Source: Zavarzinella sp. (GTDB lineage Bacteria; Planctomycetota; Planctomycetia; Gemmatales; Gemmataceae). From it: a DNA stretch of 64,000 bases. The translations under genes were made by a program, and so were the position numbers. The stretch covers positions 124,001-188,000 of the forward strand of contig JAWKTI010000007.1 in NCBI GenBank assembly GCA_041399155.1. The letters are read 5' to 3'. Shown here piece by piece: positions 16,699 to 25,448 of this stretch. Within the stretch, counting starts at the first letter, position 1, and each line of letters opens with the position of its first letter. The notes under the pieces were generated by a model. That model was given only the letters and a program-made list of their open reading frames with translations, was not told the DNA's origin and made no database searches.

Positions 16699-19600
16699 AG
16701 CAGAATTGCAGTGCTATCTGCGAGATTTGCTGCCAGAAACCCAAAGTTCGGAAATCGGCCTGCATTTGCAGACCTGCGAAGAGTGCAACCACCTGCTGGA
16801 CGAGCTGGAAGGTGGCAGCGCCTCCGTCAGTACGGAACAAGTTTCGCTCCCACCGGACCTGGCAGAGCGTATTCAGGCGATGGCCTTCCCACGGATCGAG
16901 GGGTATGAAATTGAAAAGGAAGTGGGGCGGGGCGGGATGGCACGGGTGGTGAAAGCGATTGACCGCAATCAACGCACGGTAGCTATCAAAATCCCGATCA
17001 ATCTTCACGATCAGGAGTTGATGCGGTTGTTTGTGAAGGAAGCCACCACCATTCATCACATTTCCCGCAGTGAAATGGCCGATCATCGGCGGCTGATCGA
17101 AGTTTATGACATCCGGCTGATGCCGGTTCCCTGTATCGTGATGGCGTACACTCCCCACGGCACGCTGGCAGAGTTCATGCAGGCCCACGGTGGGGAACTG
17201 GTGCAGAATCCACAGGCGATTGTCCCATTGATGATGCAAATGGCAGAGGCACTGCACACCATCCACCATGCCACGCCGCAAATTATCCATCGCGATGTGA
17301 AACCGGCCAATTTTCTGTTACTGAACAGCCCACTGAATGAAGATGGCGAATTGAATGTTGATCGGATTCAACTGGCGCTGACAGATCTGGGGCTGGCGAA
17401 GGCCGCCAACAGCACCACCCACACCCGCATGGGCGATCTGCGTGGTACCCCCCAATACATGGCACCCGAAGTGCTGGAAAACCCACAGCACGCCACGGTG
17501 CAGTCCGATTTATACTCGTTGGGGGTAGTTTTTTACGAATTATTGACCGCAAGTCGGCCGTTTCCCGAAGCCAGCCCACCAGTCATGCTGCAACGGATGA
17601 AAAATGACCTGCCCACCCGGCCAGGCGAAATCCAGCCGATGTCGAAGATTCCGAAAAATATCGAAGCAATCTGCCTGAAATGCCTCGAAGTGAATCCCCG
17701 GCATCGGTACCGCACTGCGAATGAGCTGATTCACGATCTGCAGCACTGGCAGGATGGGAAAATCACCGCCCGGCTGCCAGGTTTTCAGCGTCGGCTCTGG
17801 CGCTGGGGCAGACGCAATACTGTTGCGGTGGGCACGATTTTCAGCCTGCTGATTCTGGTGGTAATTGGGCTGGTAGCCACACTGTACAGTATATCGCAGG
17901 CGGATCTTCGATTACAGGAAAGAAATGCCGCTGATTTACGGGCAGCACTTGCCATCAATCAGGCAGATCTGGCGAACAAAGAAGCCGATCTTGTCCGGCA
18001 GGAACTGACCGAACAACGGCGGTTGGATTCGCAGGAAAGCATTGCAATGCGTGCATTTGATGAGATGTACGCAGCACTGAATCAGGGGGACTTTGCTGCC
18101 GCCAAAACCAGTCTGGAGCGGGTGCGTGGTGCTCTGGGTAGTGATGCCCCACCAGCACTGCAGGCAAAATTTTCACAAGCGGAACAGCACTTTCAAGTAG
18201 CACAGGCACTGGATGATAACCGCCAGCGACGTGGGGTATTGAAACTGGATCCTAAGTTGCCGGAAACATCAGTGCTGCTGGAATATGAGAAACTTTTCAC
18301 AAAGCTTGGTCACTTCCCATTGAATGACCAGAGTGCCGAACAGTTGGCAGCATCCCCGATCTGCATGGCGCTGACGAATGCTTTGGATGACTGGGCCAGC
18401 GCCTGCCGCGATACCAGGGAAAAACAGCAACTTTATGCGCTGGCCAAAAAAGCCAGCCCCGACCCACAGTGGGGCGACAAGATCCGCGACCTCGCCAGTA
18501 GCAATGACCTGCCAGCACTGAGACAATTGGTACAATCGCAGCCACTCAGTCGTCTTACCCAGCCGCAAATTGCCCAGTTGGCTTCCACCTTACCGATCAG
18601 CGATCCAATAGTAGGAGAGTTGTTGAAAGAAGGCATTACTTCGCACCCCCACGATTTCTGGTTCAATATGCTTGCTGCCAAACGCGCCATCAGCATGTTA
18701 AACGGTGATTTCGGCCACGACCGCCGCCAGCAGAATCTGGCGATTGCCCACCTGCATACGGCTCAAGCAGTTCGGCCTGATAGTCTGGGTGCGTTGTTCA
18801 TGCTGGCATATATTTCCAGTCAGGAAAATTATCCCGAACAGTTGGATCTGCTTGCAAAACAGGCGGGCAAGTTTGATCGGGAACACTGGATCCCCCACTA
18901 TATTCTGACAATGGCAGCAGTGCGTCGCATGAATCTTCGAGAAGCGATGCAGCACATCGATCGTGCAATTCAGTTAGAGCCAAATGTCATCAATCTGGGC
19001 TATGCCAAAATTCAGATCCACTACATGCTGGGCGAAATCACCGAAGGGGTTAGCGTGTGTCAAGCACTGAAAAAGCAATTCTCGCATATTCCGGAAGTGA
19101 ACTTTTATTTATGTGCTGGTTTACTTTATCAGAACAAATATTCCGAAACGCAAAAGCTTGCTCTGGAATATCTGACACTGAACCCGAATCAGCCAGAAAT
19201 GCGATTAATCCTGAGTGTTTGTCTGCTAGTACAGGGAAGGCTGATCGATGCCAAGCCACTGATCGATTCAATCACTTCCAGCGACATGGAACTGGCGATG
19301 CAACTGGTACCAGTACGTGCCATGCTTCACTACCTGACTGGTGATCTGGATCGGGCCCAACATTTGCTGAAACAATCAGATTCACTAACGAAAGATTATC
19401 AGACAATGCTCATGTCCGCATTCGTAGCCACATCAAAAGGCAATTTTCAGGAGGCAAAAGAAGCCATTATCCGCGGCAGAACAATAGTGAATGATAATCG
19501 GGTGAATCTCTCTCAAATCGCAGGCAGTATGATTCAAATACAGTTAACCGCCTTCACCAATCACCTGAAAATGTATCAAGGCTTTTCAGATGCACTTGGT

Positions 19601-20191
19601 GATCGACTTCCGGGGGTGGTGGATTCCAGTACCGCCACACTGAGAAATCGGCTTGAAGCGATGAATGCTGCAGAATTTTTGTATGCCAGACAGTTTTATT
19701 CAACTGCAACGCAGTTCTACGAACTGGCAGTTTCCACCAGCGCGGGCAGAATAGGAAGTTATGTCCTCAACGTTCAGTGTGGGACGCGGGTAATGGCAGC
19801 CCGCTCTGCCACCCTGGCCTGGTCGGGTGCTGGGCGGGAAGCGTTTCGAACCAAAGATGCCGACCGCGAACGTTACCTGCGATTTGCGATCCAGTGCCTG
19901 CAGGATGAACTCAAGGAGATTCGCCAACAGACCAAACCAGCCACTGGTTTACTGGATCGGATGAATCAAGCCCTTTCTTCACGTGGTAAATCGGATTATT
20001 CAACGCGGTTGGGGATCATTCGCCTGCACCGCGATCTGGAACCACTGCGGGATGAACGCTACCTGCAACAAATGCCGGCAGAACAGGCAGACACCCTCCG
20101 CAAATATTGGAAGGATGTCGATGAGCTGTATGCTTCAATCCATCCCCCACTGAATATTCCGGGTATAAAGCCAGTGTGGATGTTTGAATAA
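16679..20191 (+). CDS. membrane Ser/Thr protein kinase with N-terminal anti-sigma zinc finger and TPR region
   Basis: 1170 residues. N-terminus: GLHLQTCEECNHLLDELE, the H-x3-C-x2-C signature of ZAS anti-sigma zinc fingers. Kinase domain at about 75-360: VGRGGMARVV loop, VAIKIP lysine, IIHRDVKPANFLL catalytic loop, LTDLGLAK (DLG for DFG) and RGTPQYMAPE. One transmembrane span follows (TIFSLLILVVIGLVATLYSI), then some 750 residues of TPR-like helices, presumably outside the cytoplasm. Expected to bind the adjoining sigma factor through the zinc finger and control it by phosphorylation in response to a signal sensed by the distal part; this is inference from domain order. Confidence 0.88.
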   Translation: MVTHPSKAELQCYLRDLLPETQSSEIGLHLQTCEECNHLLDELEGGSASVSTEQVSLPPDLAERIQAMAFPRIEGYEIEKEVGRGGMARVVKAIDRNQRTVAIKIPINLHDQELMRLFVKEATTIHHISRSEMADHRRLIEVYDIRLMPVPCIVMAYTPHGTLAEFMQAHGGELVQNPQAIVPLMMQMAEALHTIHHATPQIIHRDVKPANFLLLNSPLNEDGELNVDRIQLALTDLGLAKAANSTTHTRMGDLRGTPQYMAPEVLENPQHATVQSDLYSLGVVFYELLTASRPFPEASPPVMLQRMKNDLPTRPGEIQPMSKIPKNIEAICLKCLEVNPRHRYRTANELIHDLQHWQDGKITARLPGFQRRLWRWGRRNTVAVGTIFSLLILVVIGLVATLYSISQADLRLQERNAADLRAALAINQADLANKEADLVRQELTEQRRLDSQESIAMRAFDEMYAALNQGDFAAAKTSLERVRGALGSDAPPALQAKFSQAEQHFQVAQALDDNRQRRGVLKLDPKLPETSVLLEYEKLFTKLGHFPLNDQSAEQLAASPICMALTNALDDWASACRDTREKQQLYALAKKASPDPQWGDKIRDLASSNDLPALRQLVQSQPLSRLTQPQIAQLASTLPISDPIVGELLKEGITSHPHDFWFNMLAAKRAISMLNGDFGHDRRQQNLAIAHLHTAQAVRPDSLGALFMLAYISSQENYPEQLDLLAKQAGKFDREHWIPHYILTMAAVRRMNLREAMQHIDRAIQLEPNVINLGYAKIQIHYMLGEITEGVSVCQALKKQFSHIPEVNFYLCAGLLYQNKYSETQKLALEYLTLNPNQPEMRLILSVCLLVQGRLIDAKPLIDSITSSDMELAMQLVPVRAMLHYLTGDLDRAQHLLKQSDSLTKDYQTMLMSAFVATSKGNFQEAKEAIIRGRTIVNDNRVNLSQIAGSMIQIQLTAFTNHLKMYQGFSDALGDRLPGVVDSSTATLRNRLEAMNAAEFLYARQFYSTATQFYELAVSTSAGRIGSYVLNVQCGTRVMAARSATLAWSGAGREAFRTKDADRERYLRFAIQCLQDELKEIRQQTKPATGLLDRMNQALSSRGKSDYSTRLGIIRLHRDLEPLRDERYLQQMPAEQADTLRKYWKDVDELYASIHPPLNIPGIKPVWMFE

Positions 20192-20288
20192 TCCCCTACC
20201 TCACGGACCGTCTACGGCCTCCTGCTACGTCGAGCCGACTAGGATTAGTCTGGTCCATCACGGCCAGGGGTTCTGAAACACAATTCAG

Positions 20289-21086
20289 TCAACTGCTCAA
20301 TGAATGTGTCGCGGAACACCAGTGGGTGACTAATTCCAGATATTCCTGCCATAATTCTGGAAAGCATTTCACGCTGGGGATATGGTTTACTTCCAGCAAA
20401 AATGGCCCACTTGGCGACAGCATATAATCGTTGGCGATGATATCTAACCCCAAACCACGCTGGATTGCCTGTGTGTCAGCAACCAACTCGGAATCGGTGG
20501 GCATCAGCGCTGCACCTGCCCCGTGAACAGATTTCAGCCAACTGGTGCCTGCCAGGCGGATCTGTCGCGGTTCTTTCAAGTTGACAATCCGAACTGCTTC
20601 GCCATTGATAAACGGTTCAAATAATGTTGCTTCTGCGGCAGTCCAGGTGCCATGAAACCGTTCTTTGTTTTCGCCACAATGCCAGTTGCCCCACTTAGCA
20701 ACACTTTCCGATGTCGCCTGATACTGGGCTTTGTTTGTGGCAAATCCTCGACGTTCATTGGCAAAACGGGTGTGCTGAAGTGCTTTCACCAAACATGGCA
20801 AGCGGAGTCTGCAGTCCATCATCGCTGTGGGATTCGGAAAACAAGGTCCACCCCACAATGCAAGTCCTGCCAGGAAATCCAGGTCATGCTCGAATATGCC
20901 ATGAAAAATGACGTACGAAACGGGCAGATATCGTTCACTATATGGAGGTGATTCAACTTAAAGTTGCTCTCCCTGCACAACGATTTTGGGAAGCATTTCA
21001 CTGGCAATGCACTCTGTGCAAAGGTGGGAAGCAAGTTCTGCCGAATCAGCTTCATCGAATCCAATCAGTAAAGTCCGGGCTTCCAT
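20289..21086 (-). pseudogene. ATP-grasp family protein, interrupted by an in-frame stop
   Basis: A single 266-codon frame from ATG 21086 (MEARTLLIGFDEADSAELAS) is broken only at codon 43, a TAA (20958-20960). Both sides look coding: before it LPKIVVQGEQL, after it SERYLPVSYVIFHGIFEHDL, then ALWGGPCFPNP and a C-terminal GLDIIANDYMLSPSGPFLLE with VNHIP, the ATP/Mg-binding end of ATP-grasp ligases. The only shorter start, a TTG at 20858, would lose the N-terminal domain. Either a young pseudogene or a sequence error. Substrate unknown. Confidence 0.6.
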
Positions 21087-21424
21087 TGAAGAGCTCCATC
21101 AAATGTTGTCGCACAGTAAGTGCCAGTTCTCTCAATTTAGGGGGACGTAAAGCGGAACCCCGGGCTAACGAATTCCAGGAAAATCCAACCCTGATGGGGT
21201 TTTGGTCCCATTGAGTAAATGTGCCCCCACAGGGCAAAAAAAATGAGCTGGAGTGTTTACCAAAGGTTCACTTCGTTCACCCTGGACTGGTCGATTTGAC
21301 ACCCACAGTGTTGAAAACAATTCACTGCAAGTGCAAGAGTTGCACGATGAAAATATGAAAAATGCACCCGACAATGAAACTGTGACAGGGAATTCCAAAA
21401 TACTACGGCGTTTGCACGCACGTA
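21087..21424. other. intergenic region without a recognised gene
   Basis: 338 bp. Contains the short palindrome GGTTCACTTCGTTCACC near 21266-21282. Minus-strand frames here have no coding character. The upstream region of the ATP-grasp gene lies at its left end. Confidence 0.4.
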
Positions 21425-21658
21425 TTATTTCGTGGTGCCGATCTGCTCTACCAGTTGTTCTTCGTTGGGGAACTTACCCGTGGCAATTTTGGAATAGATT
21501 AAATTGCCATTGATCGTTAATTCAAAACAACCCCCGCTGGCGGGGATCAGTTTCAGCGATCGGATTCGTTGTTTGTACTTTGCAAGCACCTTTGCTGCCA
21601 AACTGACAGCTTGTGGCTCGTAGTTTCACATCGAACAGTATTTTAATTCCAGCTCCAT
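21425..21658 (-). CDS. SelW-like (Rdx family) candidate selenoprotein with in-frame UGA
   Basis: A 77-residue frame when TGA at 21626-21628 (codon 11) is read as selenocysteine. Start ATG 21658 has GGAGG eight bases upstream. Sequence: ELELKYCSM-U-NYEPQAVSLA, then SGGCFELTINGNLIYSKIAT and GKFPNEEQLVEQIG, stop TAA. The Rdx family (SelW, SelT, SelH) is defined by CxxU/CxxC after a first beta strand and by GGxFE...SKxxTGxFP later; both are present, with U where the second Cys would be. Coding similarity continues unbroken after the TGA. The bases after TGA form a hairpin, GCTGTC-AGTTT-GGCAGC, with its loop 21 nt downstream and G as second loop base, as in bacterial SECIS elements. Likely a redox protein. 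Requires SelA/B/C/D in the genome, not visible here. Confidence 0.75.
21605..21625 (-). other. spacer between the UGA codon and the SECIS-like loop
   Basis: The 21 nt directly after the UGA of the SelW-like gene. They end with the left hairpin arm GCTGTC, which pairs 6 bp (one G-U) with GGCAGC just downstream around the loop AGTTT. Loop distance and loop G agree with the published bacterial SECIS consensus; folding was done by eye. Confidence 0.5.
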
Positions 21659-21688
21659 CTCTTCAACCTCCACTATATACGGAAGACC

Positions 21689-21704
21689 ACAGTTAATTAA
21701 CTGT
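21689..21704. promoter_or_regulatory. 16-bp perfect palindrome upstream of the SelW-like gene
   Basis: ACAGTTAATTAACTGT is perfectly self-complementary and ends 30 bp before the ATG at 21658. A TATATA stretch (21673-21678) lies between it and the Shine-Dalgarno. It looks like an operator overlapping the promoter; the regulator is unknown. Confidence 0.4.
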
Positions 21705-21779
21705 AGTACACCGTTTTGATAGTTGGAGTGAAAAAGAGATTCCAGCAAAATCTGGAGATTTTGGGCAAGCTGGGGGATT

Positions 21780-22037
21780 TTAGTGTCGCAACGTATCTGA
21801 TGTGGGGTTCGGTTCGGTGCTTTCACCCAGCAGCACTTCTTCGTCTGCAGAAGCATGCACAGGAACAACGACATCAAACTGAACTCGGCGTTCGTGCACT
21901 TCTGCACGATCCACCGCTACATTCTTGGGTGCTGCCACCCCGATACGAACACGATCCCCTTTTACAGACACAATGGTGATGCGGATGTTGTTGTCGATGA
22001 CAATTTCTTCACCAACTCTGCGAGATAATACCAACAT
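21780..22037 (-). CDS. csrA: carbon storage regulator CsrA
   Basis: Start at ATG 22037 (MLVLSRRVGEEIVIDNNIRI), preceded by AAGGAGGG. 85 residues: the 60-residue CsrA core, with LVLSRRVGEEI, the VKGDRVRIGVAAP strand and the RAEVHERR helix containing the RNA-contacting Arg, followed by a 35-residue acidic tail. CsrA dimers bind GGA motifs in mRNA leaders to control translation. Single gene, 120 bp before the SelW-like gene on the same strand. Confidence 0.93.
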   Translation of the reverse strand: MLVLSRRVGEEIVIDNNIRITIVSVKGDRVRIGVAAPKNVAVDRAEVHERRVQFDVVVPVHASADEEVLLGESTEPNPTSDTLRH

Positions 22038-22239
22038 GACCAACCCTCCTTGGAAGTAACACTCATGAAGTAAACGCACCAAACTAATAGAACATAATTT
22101 TTAAGTAGCAAGCGCTGTGCCAAAAAATTATTTATTGGCAGAATTCACAAAAAATCTCCCCCTGCCTTCCGTCCTAACCCATATTACCAGAAGAATCTGA
22201 ACGTGTCTACATGAGGTTGGTAGAAAAAAATTGCAGAAT

Positions 22240-22276
22240 CGAACAGTCGTTCGTGCAAATGTACAATAATTGTACA
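22240..22276. promoter_or_regulatory. two adjacent palindromes, one LexA-box-like
   Basis: CGAACAGTCGTTCG (22240-22253) is a perfect inverted repeat of the CGAAC-N4-GTTCG type bound by Gram-positive LexA. Six bases further lies TGTACAATAATTGTACA (22260-22276), an 8-bp inverted repeat around one base. Both are in the intergenic region between csrA and the PH-domain gene, about 200 bp from each start. Confidence 0.4.
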
Positions 22277-22475
22277 GTTCACAATGGGACAAGTTCATAA
22301 TCTGGACAGTCTGGAAATCAAAAAAAGGAATAAATCCAGCCATTTTTTTCAAAACGGTAATATGAAATTGTAACTTTGTTGGTAGGTGGTGCGAGAATCT
22401 CCTAATCGCCCGCAATCTTCCTACCCTGTATACGGTGGGGCATTTTTTGCCCACATCGTTATTAATGAACTGTCT

Positions 22476-22967
22476 ATGGCCGCAGCAACGCAGCAAAAAT
22501 ACCCCGATCCTTCGCTCAAGGACCTTTATTGGGGTGGTTACAGTGGGTGGGCATTGTGGCCACTCGCACTGCTCTGTGCGGTGCTGGCACCGGTCATTTT
22601 CTATCTGGTCCCATGGCTTTTCGAACGGTGGGGCTTCAACCACGCCAATGTCGCCTGGATTTGCATCAATGTCGATATTGTGCTGCTCAGCGGGTGTGCT
22701 GCCCTCTGGCTTTACCGCAGCATTTACTATGTCTACCGCCTGACCCCTGAGTATTTGTTCATAGATCGAGGCTATTTTCATCGTCCGGTGCCAAAATTGC
22801 CACTCAAAACGATCAGCGAAATTTGCATTACCAGCCCACGCTGGTACCAAATTGCGGGCACGGGCACGATCCGAATTACCTGCACCGGTGGGCGAATCGA
22901 GTATCTCACAGGTGTTTTCAATCCCCACGCGTGCGTGCAGCGACTCAATTCGTTGATCTGTAATTAG
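22476..22967 (+). CDS. bacterial PH-domain membrane protein
   Basis: 163 residues from the ATG at 22476 (MAAATQQKYPDPSLKDLYWG); the frame runs 30 codons further up without support. Two transmembrane helices (ALWPLALLCAVLAPVIFYLV and VDIVLLSGCAALWLYRSIYY), then a bPH_2-type domain: YRLTPEYLFIDRGYFHRPVP, LKTISEICITSPRWYQ and TGTIRITCTGGR. Such proteins resemble YdbS/YdbT; role unknown. Confidence 0.75.
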   Translation: MAAATQQKYPDPSLKDLYWGGYSGWALWPLALLCAVLAPVIFYLVPWLFERWGFNHANVAWICINVDIVLLSGCAALWLYRSIYYVYRLTPEYLFIDRGYFHRPVPKLPLKTISEICITSPRWYQIAGTGTIRITCTGGRIEYLTGVFNPHACVQRLNSLICN

Positions 22968-23112
22968 TTGATATGCAAGATATCTGTTGGCGATATTGTG
23001 GCGATTTCCTGACGTATAATTAATTGACATGTAGCCTATTCAGCATCGGGCTTCGGTGTCGACTGCATCCCTTTCCCACGTGGGGCGATATCGCATAAAC
23101 GCATTTCCCCTG

Positions 23113-23118
23113 TATAAT
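23113..23118 (+). promoter_or_regulatory. -10 element of guaB promoter
   Basis: A perfect TATAAT 33 bp before the guaB ATG. No good TTGACA at the expected distance. GAGGAGCAGGCGGGG supplies the ribosome-binding site. Confidence 0.45.
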
Positions 23119-23150
23119 GCCTTACCAACAGAGCAGAGGAGCAGGCGGGG

Positions 23151-24635
23151 ATGCTGGAACGTATTGCCTATCAGGGAATCACATTTGACGATGTCTTGTT
23201 AGAACCGGGTTATTCGGAGGTTGTCCCACGGGATGCCGATGTGCGAACTCAACTGACCCGAAACATCAAACTGAACATCCCCATTATCTCTTCACCCATG
23301 GATACTGTGACCGAAAGCGAACTGGCCATCGCACTGGCACAGGAAGGTGGGCTGGGGATTATTCACAAAAATTTGTCGATTTCTGCCCAGACTCGGGAAG
23401 TAGATAAGGTAAAGCGTTCTGAAAACGGGGTGATCAGCGATCCCGTGACCCTCCCACCGGACGAATCGGTGGCAAATGCCAAGCGGATTATGGAGCAGCA
23501 CCACATCAGTGGGGTGCCGATTACGGTGGATGGCTTTTTGAAAGGCATTCTGACCCGCCGCGATCTGCGATTTTTAAGCGATTCGGACCAGACAATTGCC
23601 GATGTGATGACCAAAGACGGGCTGGTTACTGCAAAAGAGAACACCACCCTGGAAGAGGCCGAGCGGATCCTGACCGAAAATAAAGTGGAGAAACTTCTCC
23701 TGGTAGACGATCTATATCGACTGAAGGGATTAATTACGATCAAAGACATCGATAAGATCCTGAATTTTCCCAACGGCTGTAAAGATAGTCGTGGTCGGCT
23801 CCGAGTGGGTGCCGCGATTGGTGTACACGATTTCGAGCGGGCAGCATCGCTGATTGAAGCGGGTGTGGATCTGCTGGTGGTCGATTCTGCCCACGGTCAC
23901 TCGAAAAATGTGATCGAAACAGTGCGGGAACTGAAAAGACAGTTCGCGATTGAAATTATTGCTGGCAACATTGCCACCCAGGAAGGAGCCCGTGCCCTGG
24001 TTGAGGCTGGTGCCGATGCAGTGAAGGTGGGGATCGGGCCTGGTTCGATCTGTACCACACGGATTGTGTCTGGCGTGGGTGTCCCCCAGCTTTCGGCGAT
24101 TTCGGAAGCAGCAAAAGGGGTGGGCGATCCTGCCATCCCACTGATTGCGGATGGTGGCATCCGCTATTCGGGCGACATTACCAAAGCATTGGCTGTTGGT
24201 GCCCATTGTGTGATGATTGGCGGACTGTTTGCGGGGCTGGCAGAAAGCCCAGGGCAAACCATCATCTACAAAGGAAGAACATTTAAAGCCTACCGCGGCA
24301 TGGGCTCGCTGGGTGCAATGATGGCCGGCTCCGGCGATCGTTACCAGCAGGGCAAAGATGCGGTGAATAATGGCAAACTGGTACCCGAAGGGGTGGAAGG
24401 TCGGGTGCCCTACAAAGGCCCACTGGCACCATTCCTGTTTCAGTTGATCGGTGGATTGCGTGCTGGCATGGGGTATTGCGGCACACAGAATTTAATGGAA
24501 TTACGCACAAAAGCCCGATTTATTCAGGTAAGTGCGGCTTCGGTGCAGGAGAGTCACCCTCATGATATTCTCATTACTCAAGAAGCTCCCAACTACAGTA
24601 CGCGGGAGGAAGGCACCAAATCGGATAACTTATAG
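23151..24635 (+). CDS. guaB: inosine-5'-monophosphate dehydrogenase
   Basis: 494 residues, normal bacterial length. It oxidises IMP to XMP with NAD+, the first step to guanine nucleotides. Visible: TFDDVLLEPGYSEVVPRD, two CBS domains (about 95-210: HISGVPITVDGFLKGILTRR and KVEKLLLVDDLYRLKGLIT), VVDSAHGHS, the catalytic loop KVGIGPGSICTTRIVSGVG with its Cys, the flap YRGMGSLGAMM and GGLRAGMGYCG. The downstream gene begins inside its 3' end. Confidence 0.96.
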   Translation: MLERIAYQGITFDDVLLEPGYSEVVPRDADVRTQLTRNIKLNIPIISSPMDTVTESELAIALAQEGGLGIIHKNLSISAQTREVDKVKRSENGVISDPVTLPPDESVANAKRIMEQHHISGVPITVDGFLKGILTRRDLRFLSDSDQTIADVMTKDGLVTAKENTTLEEAERILTENKVEKLLLVDDLYRLKGLITIKDIDKILNFPNGCKDSRGRLRVGAAIGVHDFERAASLIEAGVDLLVVDSAHGHSKNVIETVRELKRQFAIEIIAGNIATQEGARALVEAGADAVKVGIGPGSICTTRIVSGVGVPQLSAISEAAKGVGDPAIPLIADGGIRYSGDITKALAVGAHCVMIGGLFAGLAESPGQTIIYKGRTFKAYRGMGSLGAMMAGSGDRYQQGKDAVNNGKLVPEGVEGRVPYKGPLAPFLFQLIGGLRAGMGYCGTQNLMELRTKARFIQVSAASVQESHPHDILITQEAPNYSTREEGTKSDNL

Positions 24636-25407
24636 CTTGGTGGTGCTGGCTGGAGGGCTTTGCAGCCCGCTGGCCACAGCACAAACCATGCCTGGGGTCA
24701 TTCGTTCCAATTATGTCCCGTTGGGCAGTGCACCAGTGGCACCCACCATCACGGCACCGGCGGATTTACCGATCCCATCAACCTCTGCTCTGCAGTCACC
24801 CAAAGATGTGGAACCACCCGCACCACCGAAAAATGTAGAGCCACCGGTTCCGCCGCAACCGCAGCCCAAAGATCTGTTGGATCCGGTTGATCCTGCAACA
24901 CAATTGCCTCCCGGTTTGAAACTGGACGTGGCGGTGCTGGACCTGCCTTCAAGCGATCGGATTTTCCGCGATCTCGAAAATGAAGATGAATTGCGGGTTC
25001 GTCTGAAACAAGTGGCAGATTCGAAACGGCTGGGTATTCGCCTCGATAAACTGGACCCACCCAGTACCGAACCGTTTAAGACCCGAGCCTTTCCACCGAA
25101 TATGATGGTGGTGGAGCCTGCATATGTGGTGTACCGTCCGCTGTTCTTTGAAGAAGTCAATTCAGAACGCTACGGCTGGGAACTGGGCGGTCTGCAGCCG
25201 ATCGTTTCGACGTTGCATTTCTACAAGGAAGTGTTGTTCCTGCCCCACAATGCCGCACGGGAAGCGTGCCGCTGCTTTGACACCAACGCAGGATGGTATC
25301 TCCCTGGGGATCCAGTGCCTTACACGATCTACCCACCTGATTTCAGTTGGTATGGTGGGCTGGCACAGGCAGGTGTCGTCGCTGGACTGTTCCTCGCTAT
25401 TCCATAA
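24562..25407 (+). CDS. secreted Pro-rich hypothetical protein
   Basis: 281 residues from ATG 24562, chosen because AGGAGAG lies 8 bases upstream and a signal peptide follows (YSLVVLAGGLCSPLATA). The start lies 74 bp inside guaB, in another frame. Then a Pro/Pro-Glu-rich linker at about 75-125 and a conserved C-terminal domain with EPAYVVYRPLFFEEVNSERY, LHFYKEVLFLPHN and ACRCFDTNAGWYLPGDP. I have seen this C-terminal type only in planctomycetes; function unknown. Confidence 0.65.
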   Translation: MIFSLLKKLPTTVRGRKAPNRITYSLVVLAGGLCSPLATAQTMPGVIRSNYVPLGSAPVAPTITAPADLPIPSTSALQSPKDVEPPAPPKNVEPPVPPQPQPKDLLDPVDPATQLPPGLKLDVAVLDLPSSDRIFRDLENEDELRVRLKQVADSKRLGIRLDKLDPPSTEPFKTRAFPPNMMVVEPAYVVYRPLFFEEVNSERYGWELGGLQPIVSTLHFYKEVLFLPHNAAREACRCFDTNAGWYLPGDPVPYTIYPPDFSWYGGLAQAGVVAGLFLAIP

Positions 25408-25448
25408 CTCAATCCTAATATAAGCAACCACTTCTACTGAGTTGATCC

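Noticed and set aside
20958..20960. TAA in the ATP-grasp gene considered as a recoded codon, like the TGA in the SelW-like gene
   Set aside because: No known TAA recoding in such bacteria and no accompanying structure seen; a nonsense mutation or error is simpler.
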